A DNA stretch of 64,000 nt from Vibrio orientalis CIP 102891 = ATCC 33934 (GTDB taxonomy: Bacteria > Pseudomonadota > Gammaproteobacteria > Enterobacterales > Vibrionaceae). A model generated the notes under the pieces. It saw only the letters and a list, made by a program, of their open reading frames with translations, was not told the origin of the DNA and searched no databases. Positions 26,644 to 38,753 of the stretch are shown in pieces. The position numbers and the translations under genes were made by a program. How positions within the stretch are numbered: position 1 is the first letter of the stretch; each line of letters starts with the position of its first letter. Location of the stretch: the NCBI RefSeq assembly GCF_000176235.1, contig NZ_ACZV01000004.1:186001-250000 (forward strand), read 5' to 3'.

Positions 26644-28764
26644 ATGTTTCCAAGGGTGCTACTAAAAGATATTCTCTCAGCTAGAAATCATCGCTTTCTG
26701 GCCAATGCGCTATTTCAGTATTTAGATGAACTGCTGGAACCACAGAATATTGGTATTTTTCTTGAGCACAAAAATGGTGCTGAACTCAACTTTTTATTTA
26801 GTCACGGCAACCCTGCATCGCTAGGTAATTATCCTGATACGTTCTGGACTTGGGTCTCTCAGTTTGACTCCTCCGATGGTCTCATTCCTTTAGTTCTTAA
26901 CACCTGTCAATGGAACTACTCTGAAGTCATGGCAAAAGATAGCTATGTGTTCATGCTTGATAATCACCCGAAACGACGTGCTTATTTAGTGATTGAGGAT
27001 GCGTCTGCGGCGAGAATAAGTGAGCTCAACCAACTCAATCAACTGGATGCGTTGCAAATCATCGCTTCAAGGTGGCAATGTGTCCGGGCTGAGACCGAAG
27101 CGGCGAAAGAGTTTAAACAGCGCGATATTAAAGAAGCTAAGTACCTAGATGTGATCAAGCAGCGAGAGTTGTTTATTGAAAACATGAAACTTGTCCAAGA
27201 GGTATCGGCAGAAATCGCTAATCCGAAAAACTTAGATGAGCTGTATCGAATGGCGGTTGAGGTTATTCGCGAAAAGCTAGGCTTTGACCGAGCCGTTTTC
27301 ATGTTATTGGATATTAAAAAGCGTTGCTTTAGCGGTACCTATGGTACCGATGAGCAGGGCAACACCGTCAGTGAGCACCACACCCAGTACGATCTTCATC
27401 AACTGGAAGAAACCTATATTGATGCGCTGTTTGAAGGCAAAGCAAATCTCATCGTTGTTGAAGAAGCGCCGCTCTATACGGCAGGAAGTGTTATCGGCCA
27501 AGGTTGGAATGGTATGCTCGTTTTACGTGATGGCGATGAGATAATTGGCTGGATAGCGATGGACAACTATATCCACCGAACGCCCATTACTTCATACCAA
27601 CGTCAAATGCTTGAATCGTTTGGAACTTTGTTGTCACAGATCTATATTCGTAAGCGCCAAGAGCAGAATGTCCGAATGCTGCATGCCAGTATGGTTGAGT
27701 TATCCCGTTGCATGACCATTAGTGAAGTCTGTAAGTCGGCGGTGACGTTTGCCATTAATCGTTTAGGTATTGATCGTTTTGCCGTTTTTCTTACCGATGC
27801 ATCTTGTACCTATATGCAAGGTACTTGGGGAACGGACATTCAGGGTAATGTGGTGGACGAGTCTTACTATCGCTCTGAAACCATTAATCGCTCTATCGTT
27901 AATGCTGCGCGCGCCAATCCCAATGAAGTTGTTTTTGAAGAGTCAGTACCGATTTACCATGATTTTAATATCGTCGGCTTTGGATGGACAGCAATGACCA
28001 TGTTGGTGAGTAATAGTGGTGAACCGATAGCGTTTATTGCGGCTGATAACTTAATTAAACGCTCACCACTGACTCACCAACTGCGAGAAGTGATCCGTAT
28101 GTTTGCTTCAAACTTAACTGAGGTTCTGCTTAGAACGCGAGCTCAAGAAGCTATCCATGAGCTGAACAATAACCTCGAAAAAGAGGTGAAAACCAGAACC
28201 CGTGAGCTACAAAGTGCCAATGAGCAACTTGAGACTATGTCAAAGCTCGATCCTTTAACACGTTTAGGCAACCGCAGGATGCTTGAAGCCTTGTTAGAGG
28301 AGATCTGTCATAACACGACATCTGAATCCCAATGTTATGGACTGATTATTGTCGATATTGATTACTTTGGCTTGTATAACAATCAGTACGGTCACATGCA
28401 AGGTGACATTGCCTTGATGCGAGTGGGCAGTATATTACAACAGCATACTAAATCGGATAGTGAAGTCTTTTGTCGCATTGGCGGAGAAGAGTTTGCGCTG
28501 CTGATGACCACCCAGAATGCTGAAAAAGTGGCGCAGTTAGCCGAGAGTATTCGTCGTAGTATTGAGCTTGAATCGATTCCTCATGAGAAGAGCTCGGTGA
28601 AAGAGACATTAACTGTATCGGTGGGTTATTCAGTTATGGAACTGAAGCAAAGCGAATTCAGCTTCGACAAACTATACAGTGCGGCAGACCAATCACTCTA
28701 TCAAGCGAAAAATGGTGGAAGAAACAGTGTAATTGGTTCGACGCTTATGTTGGCCAACGCCTAA
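26644..28764 (+). CDS. GAF-GAF-GGDEF diguanylate cyclase
   Basis: 706 residues, no membrane helix. A poorly defined N-terminal region (1-150), a coiled coil, two similar GAF-like domains (about 180-335 and 355-505, both with a D.QGN.V....Y segment), a second coiled coil (KEVKTRTRELQSANEQLE) and a C-terminal GGDEF domain (about 540-700). The active-site motif is IGGEEFALL (about 613-620), so c-di-GMP synthesis is expected. There is no RxxD inhibitory site before it (the position reads SDSE), so product feedback is probably absent. Monocistronic and cytoplasmic; GAF ligands unknown. Confidence 0.92.
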   Translation: MFPRVLLKDILSARNHRFLANALFQYLDELLEPQNIGIFLEHKNGAELNFLFSHGNPASLGNYPDTFWTWVSQFDSSDGLIPLVLNTCQWNYSEVMAKDSYVFMLDNHPKRRAYLVIEDASAARISELNQLNQLDALQIIASRWQCVRAETEAAKEFKQRDIKEAKYLDVIKQRELFIENMKLVQEVSAEIANPKNLDELYRMAVEVIREKLGFDRAVFMLLDIKKRCFSGTYGTDEQGNTVSEHHTQYDLHQLEETYIDALFEGKANLIVVEEAPLYTAGSVIGQGWNGMLVLRDGDEIIGWIAMDNYIHRTPITSYQRQMLESFGTLLSQIYIRKRQEQNVRMLHASMVELSRCMTISEVCKSAVTFAINRLGIDRFAVFLTDASCTYMQGTWGTDIQGNVVDESYYRSETINRSIVNAARANPNEVVFEESVPIYHDFNIVGFGWTAMTMLVSNSGEPIAFIAADNLIKRSPLTHQLREVIRMFASNLTEVLLRTRAQEAIHELNNNLEKEVKTRTRELQSANEQLETMSKLDPLTRLGNRRMLEALLEEICHNTTSESQCYGLIIVDIDYFGLYNNQYGHMQGDIALMRVGSILQQHTKSDSEVFCRIGGEEFALLMTTQNAEKVAQLAESIRRSIELESIPHEKSSVKETLTVSVGYSVMELKQSEFSFDKLYSAADQSLYQAKNGGRNSVIGSTLMLANA

Positions 28765-28806
28765 CAAAAAAGCCTTGAGATGAAACATCGCAAGGCTTTT
28801 TTCTGT
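28764..28806. terminator. Bidirectional terminator between GGDEF gene and batD
   Basis: AAAAAAGCCTTG-N13-CAAGGCTTTTTT hairpin (about 28765-28802) with A-run and T-run on both sides, between convergent genes. Confidence 0.9.
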
Positions 28807-28814
28807 TTTAGAAT

Positions 28815-30460
28815 TTAAAGAGGAGGTAAGGTATCTTTGGCCTTTTTTGTTGAACCTTGGCTCTTGTTTGCTTTCTTAATTAGCTTGATAATCTTTGACG
28901 CCTTCCAATGATTGCCTTCACTGCCATATTGGCTTTGGTTCATGGCCGCTTGTTCTGCGCGAACTTCTAACACCAAGTTTGGATCCATTCCTATATTACT
29001 GTCTAACCAACGTTTGATTAGATAGTTCGCTTTGACTTTGTCATCTTGCTTCAGTGCAGTGAGGATCTGTTCGATTTCGCTCGTTGCAGGTGTAGAAGTG
29101 GTGTTTGTCGCTTTACGGCTACGCGAGAGAATCAGCATGATTAGAGTCGCTAGCCATAACAGTGCAAACAGTGCGGTCAGGTATGGCCATATTCCTCGTT
29201 CATACACAGTCACTGTTTCGGGTTTGCTGATGTTAGCTGTAGGGGCGGTTAGAGGTTCGTTACTTAACCCGCTGCCAGCTGCGATCTGGATATCTAACCC
29301 TGGCAAAGTCGCTGTCTTAGTGACACTGTTGCTTGTGTCCCACCAGTTAAGCGATACATCGCTCAGGTGCACGTTTCCTTGTTGTTGAGCAATCAATACC
29401 TGCTTCACCGTCATTCTTGTTTTGCCATTGCCTAAGTCTTGAAACTGAGGTTTCTCTTGGTAAACACGAATGCTCTCCGGATAGCTAACCTTTAAGTTAG
29501 GGATATGCTCAGAGGCAAGCCCTTCGACATCTAAGGTAATCTCGCGAGTAATAGACTCACCAACGGTGGTTTGGTAGCTATCTTTAGTGATCGCGTTGCC
29601 TGCAGAATCGCCCCAGTGTTGAGTTAAGCTAAGGTTTGCTGCGGGTAGCCATTCACCTTGATATTGGCTTGGAATCGGAGAGACATGAACCGTGAACTGC
29701 TTTGCAGGGGTATTTGCTGAGACTAATTTGGTCGTACCGCTACGGTTATCGCCATAAACAACACTGCCTTTGAAGCCAATTCCGTTAAGGGTGTAATCAC
29801 CGGCTTTATTGGCAGTTACACGATAGCTTTGGTCGACCACGGTGACTTCTAAGCCACCTAACACACTTTGGTATTGATTGGGCTCGCCTAGAGCTTCAAG
29901 AGAGAGACCTGACTGCGTATCACCAATAATTGTTGGTGGTTGGATATTCGGGTTTTGTAGTCGGCGTGGATCGGCTTTGACAATGAGTCGGGTGGTAAGC
30001 GTCGCACTCTCTTTCGGATAGAGTTTATTTTTACTCAGCGTGCTTTGCAGCTCAACCAAATCGGTAACTTTAGGTTGGTCCGTATCAGCAGAAACTTGAA
30101 TCGTAATCGGCTGCGATGATGCACCATCCACTTTGAATGCTGGGATCGACGTTACGCCTAATCGTTGCGCAGCTAATGAAATATTCCATTCACTACGGGT
30201 CGAGCGATCACCGTTGATGATGTTAATTGAGGAGCCAAAGCTTGGGCGACCAACATAAAAGTCTTGGTTCAACGCTGAAAAATCGATGGCATCCGATGAG
30301 ACCTTTTTGTCCACCACGACTCTTAGCTGGAAAACTTCGTTCTTAACGACTTTATTCTTGCTCACCGTCACCTGAATGTTAGTCGCGAAGGCGGCTGGAC
30401 TGATTAAGACAAACAGTAGTGCGCATAGGCTGGCGAAAAAGAGTTTAGCTTGTTTCTTCA

Positions 30461-30467
<7 letters not shown>
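28815..30467 (-). CDS. batD: BatD-family protein
   Basis: 550 residues: signal peptide (LFFASLCALLFVLISPAAFA), a BatD domain of several Ig-like or beta-sandwich units (about 30-400: VSKNKVVKNEVFQLRVVV, LYPKESATLTTRLIV), a single membrane helix (about 425-446: YLTALFALLWLATLIMLIL) and a basic C-terminal cytoplasmic tail. Last gene of the moxR-bat operon. Bat proteins are widespread and are thought to act in envelope stress or aerotolerance; the mechanism is unknown. It overlaps the batB end by 7 bp. Confidence 0.88.
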
Positions 30468-32597
<2,130 letters not shown>

Positions 32598-32605
<8 letters not shown>

Positions 32606-33566
32606 AGTTCCTCCGGACAACCAGCAGTAAAGAAAAACAAAGCAGAGATAGAGTAAGCGGCAGTGAGAACCACTCGGTTTGAGGTCGCCACGTTTGCGTT
32701 GCTTGGCTGATCGGCTCTAGATTATTGATGGTGTCGTAAATGGTGGCCAGTTCATCAGCATTGCGAGCTCGGAAGTATTGTCCGCCAGTGAGATCGGCAA
32801 TCTGCTTCAGAGTCTTCTCATCTAGGTCTTTGGCGGTGTTCACTTTGCGAGTCATGAAAAACTCTTTGACCATCATCTCGCCGGCCCCGATACCGATGGT
32901 GTAAATCGTCGCATTGTACTTTTTAGCAATTCTAGCGGCTTCAAGTGGCTCCAAAACGCCAGAGGTATTGCTACCGTCACTGAGCAGCACCATCACTCTT
33001 TGCGGTGCTTCACTGTCAACAAAGGTTTTCGTCGCAAGGCCAATACCTTCACCAATGGCGGTCTTATCACCAATAAGGCGCAGTACCAGGGAGTTAACCT
33101 GATCAGAAATGGTTTCTCGATCAAGAGTTAATGGCGTTTGCAGGTAGGCGTGGTCGGCAAAGAGAACTAGACCTAATCGATCGCCTTCACGTTGCTTGAC
33201 GAAATCACTTACGACGTTTTTGACTGCAGAGAGTCGATCGATATATTGATCGCCTTCTTGCATATCTTCTTGGCTCATCGAATAGGAGAGATCGAGTACT
33301 AACATTAAGTCTCGGTGTTTAGGTTGAGTCGTCACCGGATCGCCATACCAAACAGGGCGTGCCAGTGCAGCGATGAGTGCAATCCAAGTGATTGCAACCA
33401 GCACTCGAGCAAGCGTATTAGTGGGTGCAACCGCCGTACCCGACTCAGGTAAGTAAGGGAGGCGGACCGGTGCGGCTTGTTTTAAGGGGGGAGCAAAGTA
33501 ATAAACGAGCAAAGGCAGTGGAAGCAATAGCCACATCCACCACCACACGAAGCTGATATTAGCCAC
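32598..33566 (-). CDS. batA: BatA-like VWA membrane protein
   Basis: 322 residues from a GTG at 33566, preceded by AAGGAAGAA; a longer frame to 33641 would run 83 bp into the DUF4381 gene and lacks a good ribosome site. N-terminal helices (VWWWMWLLLPLPLLVYYF and about 55-75), VWA domain (about 85-270) with the MIDAS start DLSYSM, and a C-terminal helix. Inner-membrane protein with the VWA domain in the periplasm or cytoplasm. It binds a partner through Mg2+, probably within a complex with BatB. Overlaps DUF4381 by 8 bp upstream and batB by 8 bp downstream. Confidence 0.88.
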
Positions 33567-34032
33567 GAGAAATTCTTCCTTTTTTAGGAGGCAGAGCCTG
33601 CTCAACCCATTCATTGCAATGTTGAATAAGTTGCTCTGCATTGGGTACTGCCTGATTAGTGTATAGCGCTTGCTGCCACAGGTCGTAGTTGTCGCTAAAG
33701 CGAGGTGTCGCTAGTTGGCTATCAAGAAATGAATACCACTCTTTACCTGTGAGTTGAGCGATTTGCTCTCTTGGGAAATAACACAGCGCCGCTTGTCTAA
33801 CGAGTTCAATCGCTTCAGAAGGCTGATTGCCACATGCAAGCAATCGTAGTGCGGTTCGTTTTGGAGCTAAGCGTTTTTTGCGCCAACGAATGAACATAAA
33901 GATGATAAGGGTAGTTAGCAAAATACTCGTAATCACTGCCCACCAACCCCAAGAAAGTGGTAACCATGACGGAGGCTCAGGTAGGTGCATTGGGTTTAGG
34001 GGAAGCGGTGATGTTTGAGTTTCATTACTCAT
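33559..34032 (-). CDS. DUF4381 membrane protein
   Basis: 157 residues. One membrane helix (about 27-47: WWAVITSILLTTLIIFMFI) after a Pro-rich N-terminus (PLPLNPMHLPEPPSWLPLSWG), followed by a helical cytoplasmic domain with AIELVRQAALCYFPREQIAQL and GKEWYSFLD. DUF4381 proteins are found in gammaproteobacterial moxR-VWA operons. Function is unknown. Two bp after the DUF58 gene and 8-bp overlap with batA, so fully embedded in the operon. Confidence 0.85.
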   Translation of the reverse strand: MSNETQTSPLPLNPMHLPEPPSWLPLSWGWWAVITSILLTTLIIFMFIRWRKKRLAPKRTALRLLACGNQPSEAIELVRQAALCYFPREQIAQLTGKEWYSFLDSQLATPRFSDNYDLWQQALYTNQAVPNAEQLIQHCNEWVEQALPPKKGRISRG

Positions 34033-34034
34033 TG

Positions 34035-34952
34035 TTATAATCCGTATAGCTGTTGAGTAAGAGCTTGTTCACTAGAGAGTGAAGAGTAGCTGATGCCCAT
34101 CTTTTGAGTGAGTTGTATTAGGTGCTGTTGCTGCTCTGAGAACGCACGCTCAATACCTTGGCGTGTTTTGCGCGATGAAAAGTCCAACCAACGAGTGTCG
34201 TTTTGATTTGAAACTTGTTCAGTACCACGAAAACCGGTTTGCCCACGTTCAAGAGGATCGCTGATTTGAACCATCCGAACGCGATTGTGTTGGCAAAGGC
34301 GGCTGAGTTTAGGCTCATGTTGGGTTGCTAGGCGAGAAAAATCACTCAATAAAATGATCTCGCTCCCCTTTGGGCATAAACGAGCCAAAGCCTGAAGCGC
34401 ATGACTGACATCTTGGTCATTGCGAGATGGTTGACTAATTAACTGTTGGTGACAAGTCACCAAGGTTTGTAATAGAGCCAACGCTCCGCGATTTCTAGCG
34501 GTTGGTTTAAGCTCAATCAGCTCGTTTCCGGTATCAATCACCGCACCAATACGATCTTGCTGCGTGACACTTAACCAAGCGACCAAACTCGCCATATGGG
34601 CCATTTGTACCGATTTTAGTAAGAGCTGCGAGCCAAACGCCATGCTGGATGAAAAGTCGAGGTAAAGAACAACAGGTTTCTCTCGCTCCTCGGAAAAGAG
34701 CTTAGTATGAGGCTTACCGGTACGGGCTGTGACGCGCCAATCAATCGCCCGAATGTCGTCACCGGGTTGGTATTGGCGTACTTCACTAAAATCCATACCA
34801 CGGCCGAGTTGACGGCTTTGGTGTTGACCAAGCATTTGAGACCACAGACTTTTGGCTGGTGGTAACCACTTAACGCATTGCTGTTTGTAATAGAGCAGCT
34901 CGTCTAGGCTGAGATTGACACCATCACTGTATGGAGGCAGCTTTTGTTCCAT
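34035..34952 (-). CDS. DUF58 protein (VWA-like, MoxR partner)
   Basis: 305 residues, soluble. It contains the DUF58 core: GRGMDFSEVRQYQPGDDIRAIDWRVTARTG split by the H/K loop, then YLDFSSSM, the VWA-type MIDAS start. MoxR ATPases act with DUF58 and VWA proteins like a chelatase or chaperone pair. The gene lies 11 bp after moxR. Its length is normal for the family (about 290-310). Confidence 0.88.
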   Translation of the reverse strand: MEQKLPPYSDGVNLSLDELLYYKQQCVKWLPPAKSLWSQMLGQHQSRQLGRGMDFSEVRQYQPGDDIRAIDWRVTARTGKPHTKLFSEEREKPVVLYLDFSSSMAFGSQLLLKSVQMAHMASLVAWLSVTQQDRIGAVIDTGNELIELKPTARNRGALALLQTLVTCHQQLISQPSRNDQDVSHALQALARLCPKGSEIILLSDFSRLATQHEPKLSRLCQHNRVRMVQISDPLERGQTGFRGTEQVSNQNDTRWLDFSSRKTRQGIERAFSEQQQHLIQLTQKMGISYSSLSSEQALTQQLYGL

Positions 34953-34963
34953 ATCATTTTACC

Positions 34964-35920
34964 TTAAGCGCTACCTACTAGAGAAAGCAGCTTGTTGATG
35001 ACCTGATTTGGATGAACACCTTCAGCCTGCGCTTGGTAACTCAGCAATAGGCGGTGTCTCAGCACCGGAAATGCCATCGCTTGAACATCTTCAGGCGACA
35101 CGAAATCGCGACCATTTAACCAAGCATGAGCGCGAGCACAGCGATCAAGAGCAATGGTCGCACGAGGACTTACCCCCATCTCTAGCCACTGAGCAAGAGT
35201 CTCATCGTAGCTGCTAGGATCGCGAGTCGCGATGATAAGTCGAATGATGTATTGCTCGATAGAATCGGCCATATGGACATTAAGCACGGACTGACGCGCC
35301 GAAAAAATATCGGCTTGAGTCAATGTTGGTGGCGTCGGGGCAGTGTCGCCTTTCGCCTCGCCACGGTTAAGGCGTAAAATCTCAAGTTCACTTTGTGCAT
35401 TAGGGTAGCTGACATCAAGGTGAATTAAGAAACGGTCCAACTGCGCTTCTGGTAGTGGATAGGTCCCTTCTTGTTCAATCGGGTTTTGCGTTGCCATTAC
35501 TAAGAAAAGCTCGGGTAGCGCATAAGTGTTGCGGCCCGCGGTGATCTGTTTTTCCGCCATAGCTTCGAGCATAGCCGCTTGAACCTTAGCCGGAGCACGG
35601 TTGATCTCATCAGCTAACACCAATGAGTTGAAAATAGGCCCAGACTGAAAGGTAAATTCGCCTGTTTCTGGACGGAAGATGTCCGTGCCTGTTAAGTCCG
35701 CTGGCAGTAAGTCAGGGGTAAATTGAATACGGTGAAAGTCGCCTTCGATGCAATCGGCCAATGACTTTACTGCTCGTGTTTTGGCAAGCCCCGGAGGCCC
35801 TTCAACTAAAATATGACCATCAGCAAGTAGCGCGATGAGTAATTGATTCACCAGTTCGCTCTGCCCAATAACTTGGCTATTTAAGTATTCGCGTAGGTGT
35901 TTTAGAGCGTCTGAATTCAT
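34964..35920 (-). CDS. MoxR-family AAA+ ATPase
   Basis: 318 residues. Walker A GPPGLAKT (about 41-48), Walker B LVLADEINRAPAK, sensor 1 region LFLVMATQNPIEQEGTYPLPEAQLDRF and the lid sequence GVSPRATIALDRCARAHAW are all typical of MoxR. It uses ATP to remodel or load metal into VWA-domain partners, here probably the DUF58, BatA and BatB products. First gene of the operon. The upstream region (35921-36281) faces a chemoreceptor gene. Confidence 0.93.
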   Translation of the reverse strand: MNSDALKHLREYLNSQVIGQSELVNQLLIALLADGHILVEGPPGLAKTRAVKSLADCIEGDFHRIQFTPDLLPADLTGTDIFRPETGEFTFQSGPIFNSLVLADEINRAPAKVQAAMLEAMAEKQITAGRNTYALPELFLVMATQNPIEQEGTYPLPEAQLDRFLIHLDVSYPNAQSELEILRLNRGEAKGDTAPTPPTLTQADIFSARQSVLNVHMADSIEQYIIRLIIATRDPSSYDETLAQWLEMGVSPRATIALDRCARAHAWLNGRDFVSPEDVQAMAFPVLRHRLLLSYQAQAEGVHPNQVINKLLSLVGSA

Positions 35921-36281
35921 GATCGTGTTTCTCCCTATTTTTCACTTAGTATCTGGTGAACGAAAAAAGTTCCACGTTTGAACTGAGCGGTTAACTGGTT
36001 GATGAAAAAACAAACAGGCCCGAAGAGGCGGTTGATGATAACTTCCAAAGATTCAATTGTTTATAAATTTTTAGAAAAAAATCAAGATCGAAACTTACAT
36101 GTAAGAGAAAACTTACTTTTCACTTAATCAATTTGTTATCGAACTATTTAGTAAAGAAATGTTTCTTTTGTCCGATATACTATAGTGGCTGGAAGGTCTA
36201 TCAAAAGGACGGCACAATTCTTATGTGTCACTGACCACTTATCACCCTTTACGAAACCTAATGCTTGGAAAGGCAGAAGAC
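35921..36281. promoter_or_regulatory. Divergent bat/chemoreceptor leader with a CTTACATGTAAG palindrome
   Basis: 361 bp without a gene. It is AT-rich and holds a perfect 12-bp palindrome, CTTACATGTAAG (36094-36105), plus another CTTAC half (36111-36115). The same CTTACAT half-site occurs three times upstream of the exopolysaccharide operon. I see no other structured element. Confidence 0.4.
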
Positions 36282-38195
36282 ATGAAATTAACTTCAATCA
36301 GCATAAAACAAAAGGTCGTTGCAGGTATCACCTTTGCGGTACTTGCTTCAACTATTATTGTCGGTGTAATGGCTCAACGACAAGCGCGTGCGGTATTAGA
36401 GCACCGTCTCATTGATATCGAGCTTCCACTTATGCTGGAACAAATTAATAGCCAAATTGACCGCGATGTTAGCCAACTTTTATCGGCAGCTCACCAGCTT
36501 GCCAACAACGAATTTATTAAACAAGCGGTAGACACGACAGAAATCAATCCAGAGGCCGAACGCCTGCTTATCAAGCAGCTTAACAATGTTCGTAGCCAAT
36601 ATCAGCTGAACGACGCCTCAGTAGCCAACAGAAATACTGCGTACTACTGGAATCAGAATGGCTTTTTACGCCAGCTTAATCAGCAACAAGATGGTTGGTT
36701 CTTTGGCTTTACTCAATCAGGTAAAGATACCTCAGTGAGTATTTTCCAAGAAGCCAATGGTGACGTGAAAATGTTCACTAACTATCAACAGTTGAATGGC
36801 CACACGATGGCGGGTTTGTCTAAGTCGATGGACGATATGGTTTCATTGCTTAACAGCTTCCGTATTCAAGATACTGGTTTTGTATTCCTAGCAGATGCTA
36901 AAGGTGATATTCAAATTCATCGTGAATCGAATAAAGCGAAGTCGTCGCTCTCAAATCTATACGGGGCTGATTCGTCGCAATTACTTGGAAAGTCTGGCTT
37001 TAACCTCATTCAAGCAGACTATGAAGGGAAAGAAGTCTTTGTCGCAAGTACTTATATTCCAACGATGGACTGGTTTGTAGTTGGCGTAGTGCCCGTTGAT
37101 GAAGTCTTTGCAGATTTGAATGCTGTTGCTAAGCAAATGATGGTGACAACCGTTGTTGTAGCCGGCTTGTTCATTCTGATGGGCATCTTCTTGGCCAATA
37201 GTATTGCTCGCCCAATTCGTGCAATCTCAGTTCGCTTCGCCGATTTAGGCAAAGGTGATGGTGATTTATCACAACGCATTGAAGTCAAAGGTGACGATGA
37301 GATTGGTCAATTGTCGGAAGGCTTTAATGGCTTTATTGAAAAAATTCACCAGTCGATGAAGGAAGTCGCAGAAACAAGCAGTGCGCTTCAGTCAGCAGCT
37401 GATGGTGTTTCGAATAAAGCGCATATTACGCATGACAACAGCCAGGCTCAGCGTGATCAAACCATCCAAGTGGTGACTGCGATTAACCAAATGGGTGCAA
37501 CCATTAGTGAAATCGCGAGCAATGCGGCAACTGCAGCAGAAACGGCTTCAGAAGCATCAAGCAATACTCAAGTGGGGCAGGACGTTGTCAACCAAGCGAA
37601 AGATGCCATTAGCCGTCTGGCGTCGGACATCGAGAATACAGGTCAGGTGGTTGGACAGCTTGCTTCAACCACTCAAGATATCGGTTCGATCCTTGGTGTA
37701 ATTCGTGATATTTCTGAGCAGACTAACTTACTGGCACTAAACGCGGCAATTGAAGCGGCGCGTGCAGGTGAGCAAGGGCGTGGTTTCGCTGTTGTAGCAG
37801 ACGAGGTACGTAATCTAGCAAGTCGTACGGCGGACTCGACTGAAGAGATCCAAAAGATGATCAACCAGCTACAAAGTGATGCCAAAGATGCGGTAACGGC
37901 TATGGAAGCGGGTAAAGCGGTAACCGGTGAGGGGGTGTCTGCATCTGATGAAGCCGTACAAGTTCTGATCAGCATTTCCGAGCGTATTCACGACATCTCG
38001 GACAGAAACACGCAAGTTGCGACCGCAACGGAAGAACAGTCAACCGTTGTACATACTATTAATCAAAACATTGAAGAGATTAATGCGGTCAACGAGGTAA
38101 CAACAGGTACAGCGGAAGAGCTTGCAGAAGCAAGTGCGGAGCTTAAAGAGCTGTCCGTTCGTCTTGACCGAATGGTAGGCAGCTTTAAGCTATAG
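36282..38195 (+). CDS. Methyl-accepting chemotaxis protein (Cache-type sensor)
   Basis: 637 residues from the ATG at 36282, which has AGGCAG upstream; a longer frame from 36225 is less likely. First helix at about 10-30, periplasmic sensor (about 32-285) with the Cache-like pattern ([34 protein letters not shown]), second helix (about 288-308), HAMP, then the signalling domain with the hairpin [20 protein letters not shown]. No C-terminal CheR-docking pentapeptide (ends GSFKL). The ligand is unknown. Terminated by the hairpin at 38209-38248. Confidence 0.93.
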   Translation: MKLTSISIKQKVVAGITFAVLASTIIVGVMAQRQARAVLEHRLIDIELPLMLEQINSQIDRDVSQLLSAAHQLANNEFIKQAVDTTEINPEAERLLIKQLNNVRSQYQLNDASVANRNTAYYWNQNGFLRQLNQQQDGWFFGFTQSGKDTSVSIFQEANGDVKMFTNYQQLNGHTMAGLSKSMDDMVSLLNSFRIQDTGFVFLADAKGDIQIHRESNKAKSSLSNLYGADSSQLLGKSGFNLIQADYEGKEVFVASTYIPTMDWFVVGVVPVDEVFADLNAVAKQMMVTTVVVAGLFILMGIFLANSIARPIRAISVRFADLGKGDGDLSQRIEVKGDDEIGQLSEGFNGFIEKIHQSMKEVAETSSALQSAADGVSNKAHITHDNSQAQRDQTIQVVTAINQMGATISEIASNAATAAETASEASSNTQVGQDVVNQAKDAISRLASDIENTGQVVGQLASTTQDIGSILGVIRDISEQTNLLALNAAIEAARAGEQGRGFAVVADEVRNLASRTADSTEEIQKMINQLQSDAKDAVTAMEAGKAVTGEGVSASDEAVQVLISISERIHDISDRNTQVATATEEQSTVVHTINQNIEEINAVNEVTTGTAEELAEASAELKELSVRLDRMVGSFKL

Positions 38196-38208
38196 TCTCT
38201 GTGACTGG

Positions 38209-38254
38209 AATAACTGAGGCTAAATCGGTAAACTTAGCCTCAGTTATTATTTTA
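38209..38254 (+). terminator. Terminator/attenuator-like hairpin between chemoreceptor and the 66-residue gene
   Basis: AATAACTGAGGCTAA-N10-TTAGCCTCAGTTATT, a perfect 15-bp stem followed by ATTTTAAAGG. It sits only 16 bp before the next ATG, so partial read-through would put the small gene in the same transcript. Confidence 0.8.
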
Positions 38255-38269
38255 AAGGTAAGTGGGATC

Positions 38270-38470
38270 ATGAGTGATTTCGAAAAAGAATTAGAGCAAA
38301 TGTCTCAAGAGATGGGTGATGAGCCAGAAGTGGCGCTTCCATCTTTAGAAGATCAGCAAGCCATTGCCGCAGAGCTGAAAAAGCTAGAAGCAGAAGGTAA
38401 GCTCACACCGGAAGTGCTAGAGCAGTACTTTGGTAAGTTTTACGCTAAGAACGACACGCCTGTTCATTAA
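38270..38470 (+). CDS. Conserved-looking small acidic protein, function unknown
   Basis: 66 residues from the ATG at 38270 (MSDFEKELEQMSQEMGD); the longer frame from 38201 would have to be translated through the strong hairpin. Acidic, helical, soluble, no cysteine. It is closed by its own terminator at 38488-38515. Codon usage and composition look genuine. I do not recognise the family. The gap of 74 bp from the chemoreceptor includes a terminator, so its own promoter would have to lie inside or upstream of that gene. Confidence 0.7.
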   Translation: MSDFEKELEQMSQEMGDEPEVALPSLEDQQAIAAELKKLEAEGKLTPEVLEQYFGKFYAKNDTPVH

Positions 38471-38486
38471 TTCGTGTTGATGAATT

Positions 38487-38516
38487 TAAAAAAGCCGCCA
38501 ATGGCGGCTTTTTATT
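38487..38516 (+). terminator. Terminator after the 66-residue gene
   Basis: AAAAAAGCCGCC-AAT-GGCGGCTTTTTATT hairpin, T-rich on both sides. Confidence 0.9.
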
Positions 38517-38531
38517 GTTTGGAAGTAGAAA

Positions 38532-38651
38532 ATGTTTATCGTTTACCGATTGATCAAGTTAGCTCTGATCTGTGTTCTGTTTTTCACTATTTATGATCTG
38601 ATCGCATTTGGTGAAATAACTTGGGTTAGTCGCCTTCTCGCTCAGTTTTAA
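38532..38651 (+). CDS. Possible 39-residue membrane peptide
   Basis: An ATG with GGAAG six to seven bases upstream opens a 39-codon frame (MFIVYRLIKLALICVLFFTI...) ending in TAA at 38649-38651. One hydrophobic helix (about 8-25), positively charged before it, and a short polar tail with Trp. It has the size and shape of a small inner-membrane protein. There is no homology I can name, so it could be chance. Confidence 0.45.
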   Translation: MFIVYRLIKLALICVLFFTIYDLIAFGEITWVSRLLAQF

Positions 38652-38753
38652 CTATCTAAACCACATATCTTCAAAAGTTTGCGCTCGGGACTAGAGATAA
38701 CTCTTTGTAAAGACTAGGCTAACAATATCAACCTAATTACATAGAGACAGATA

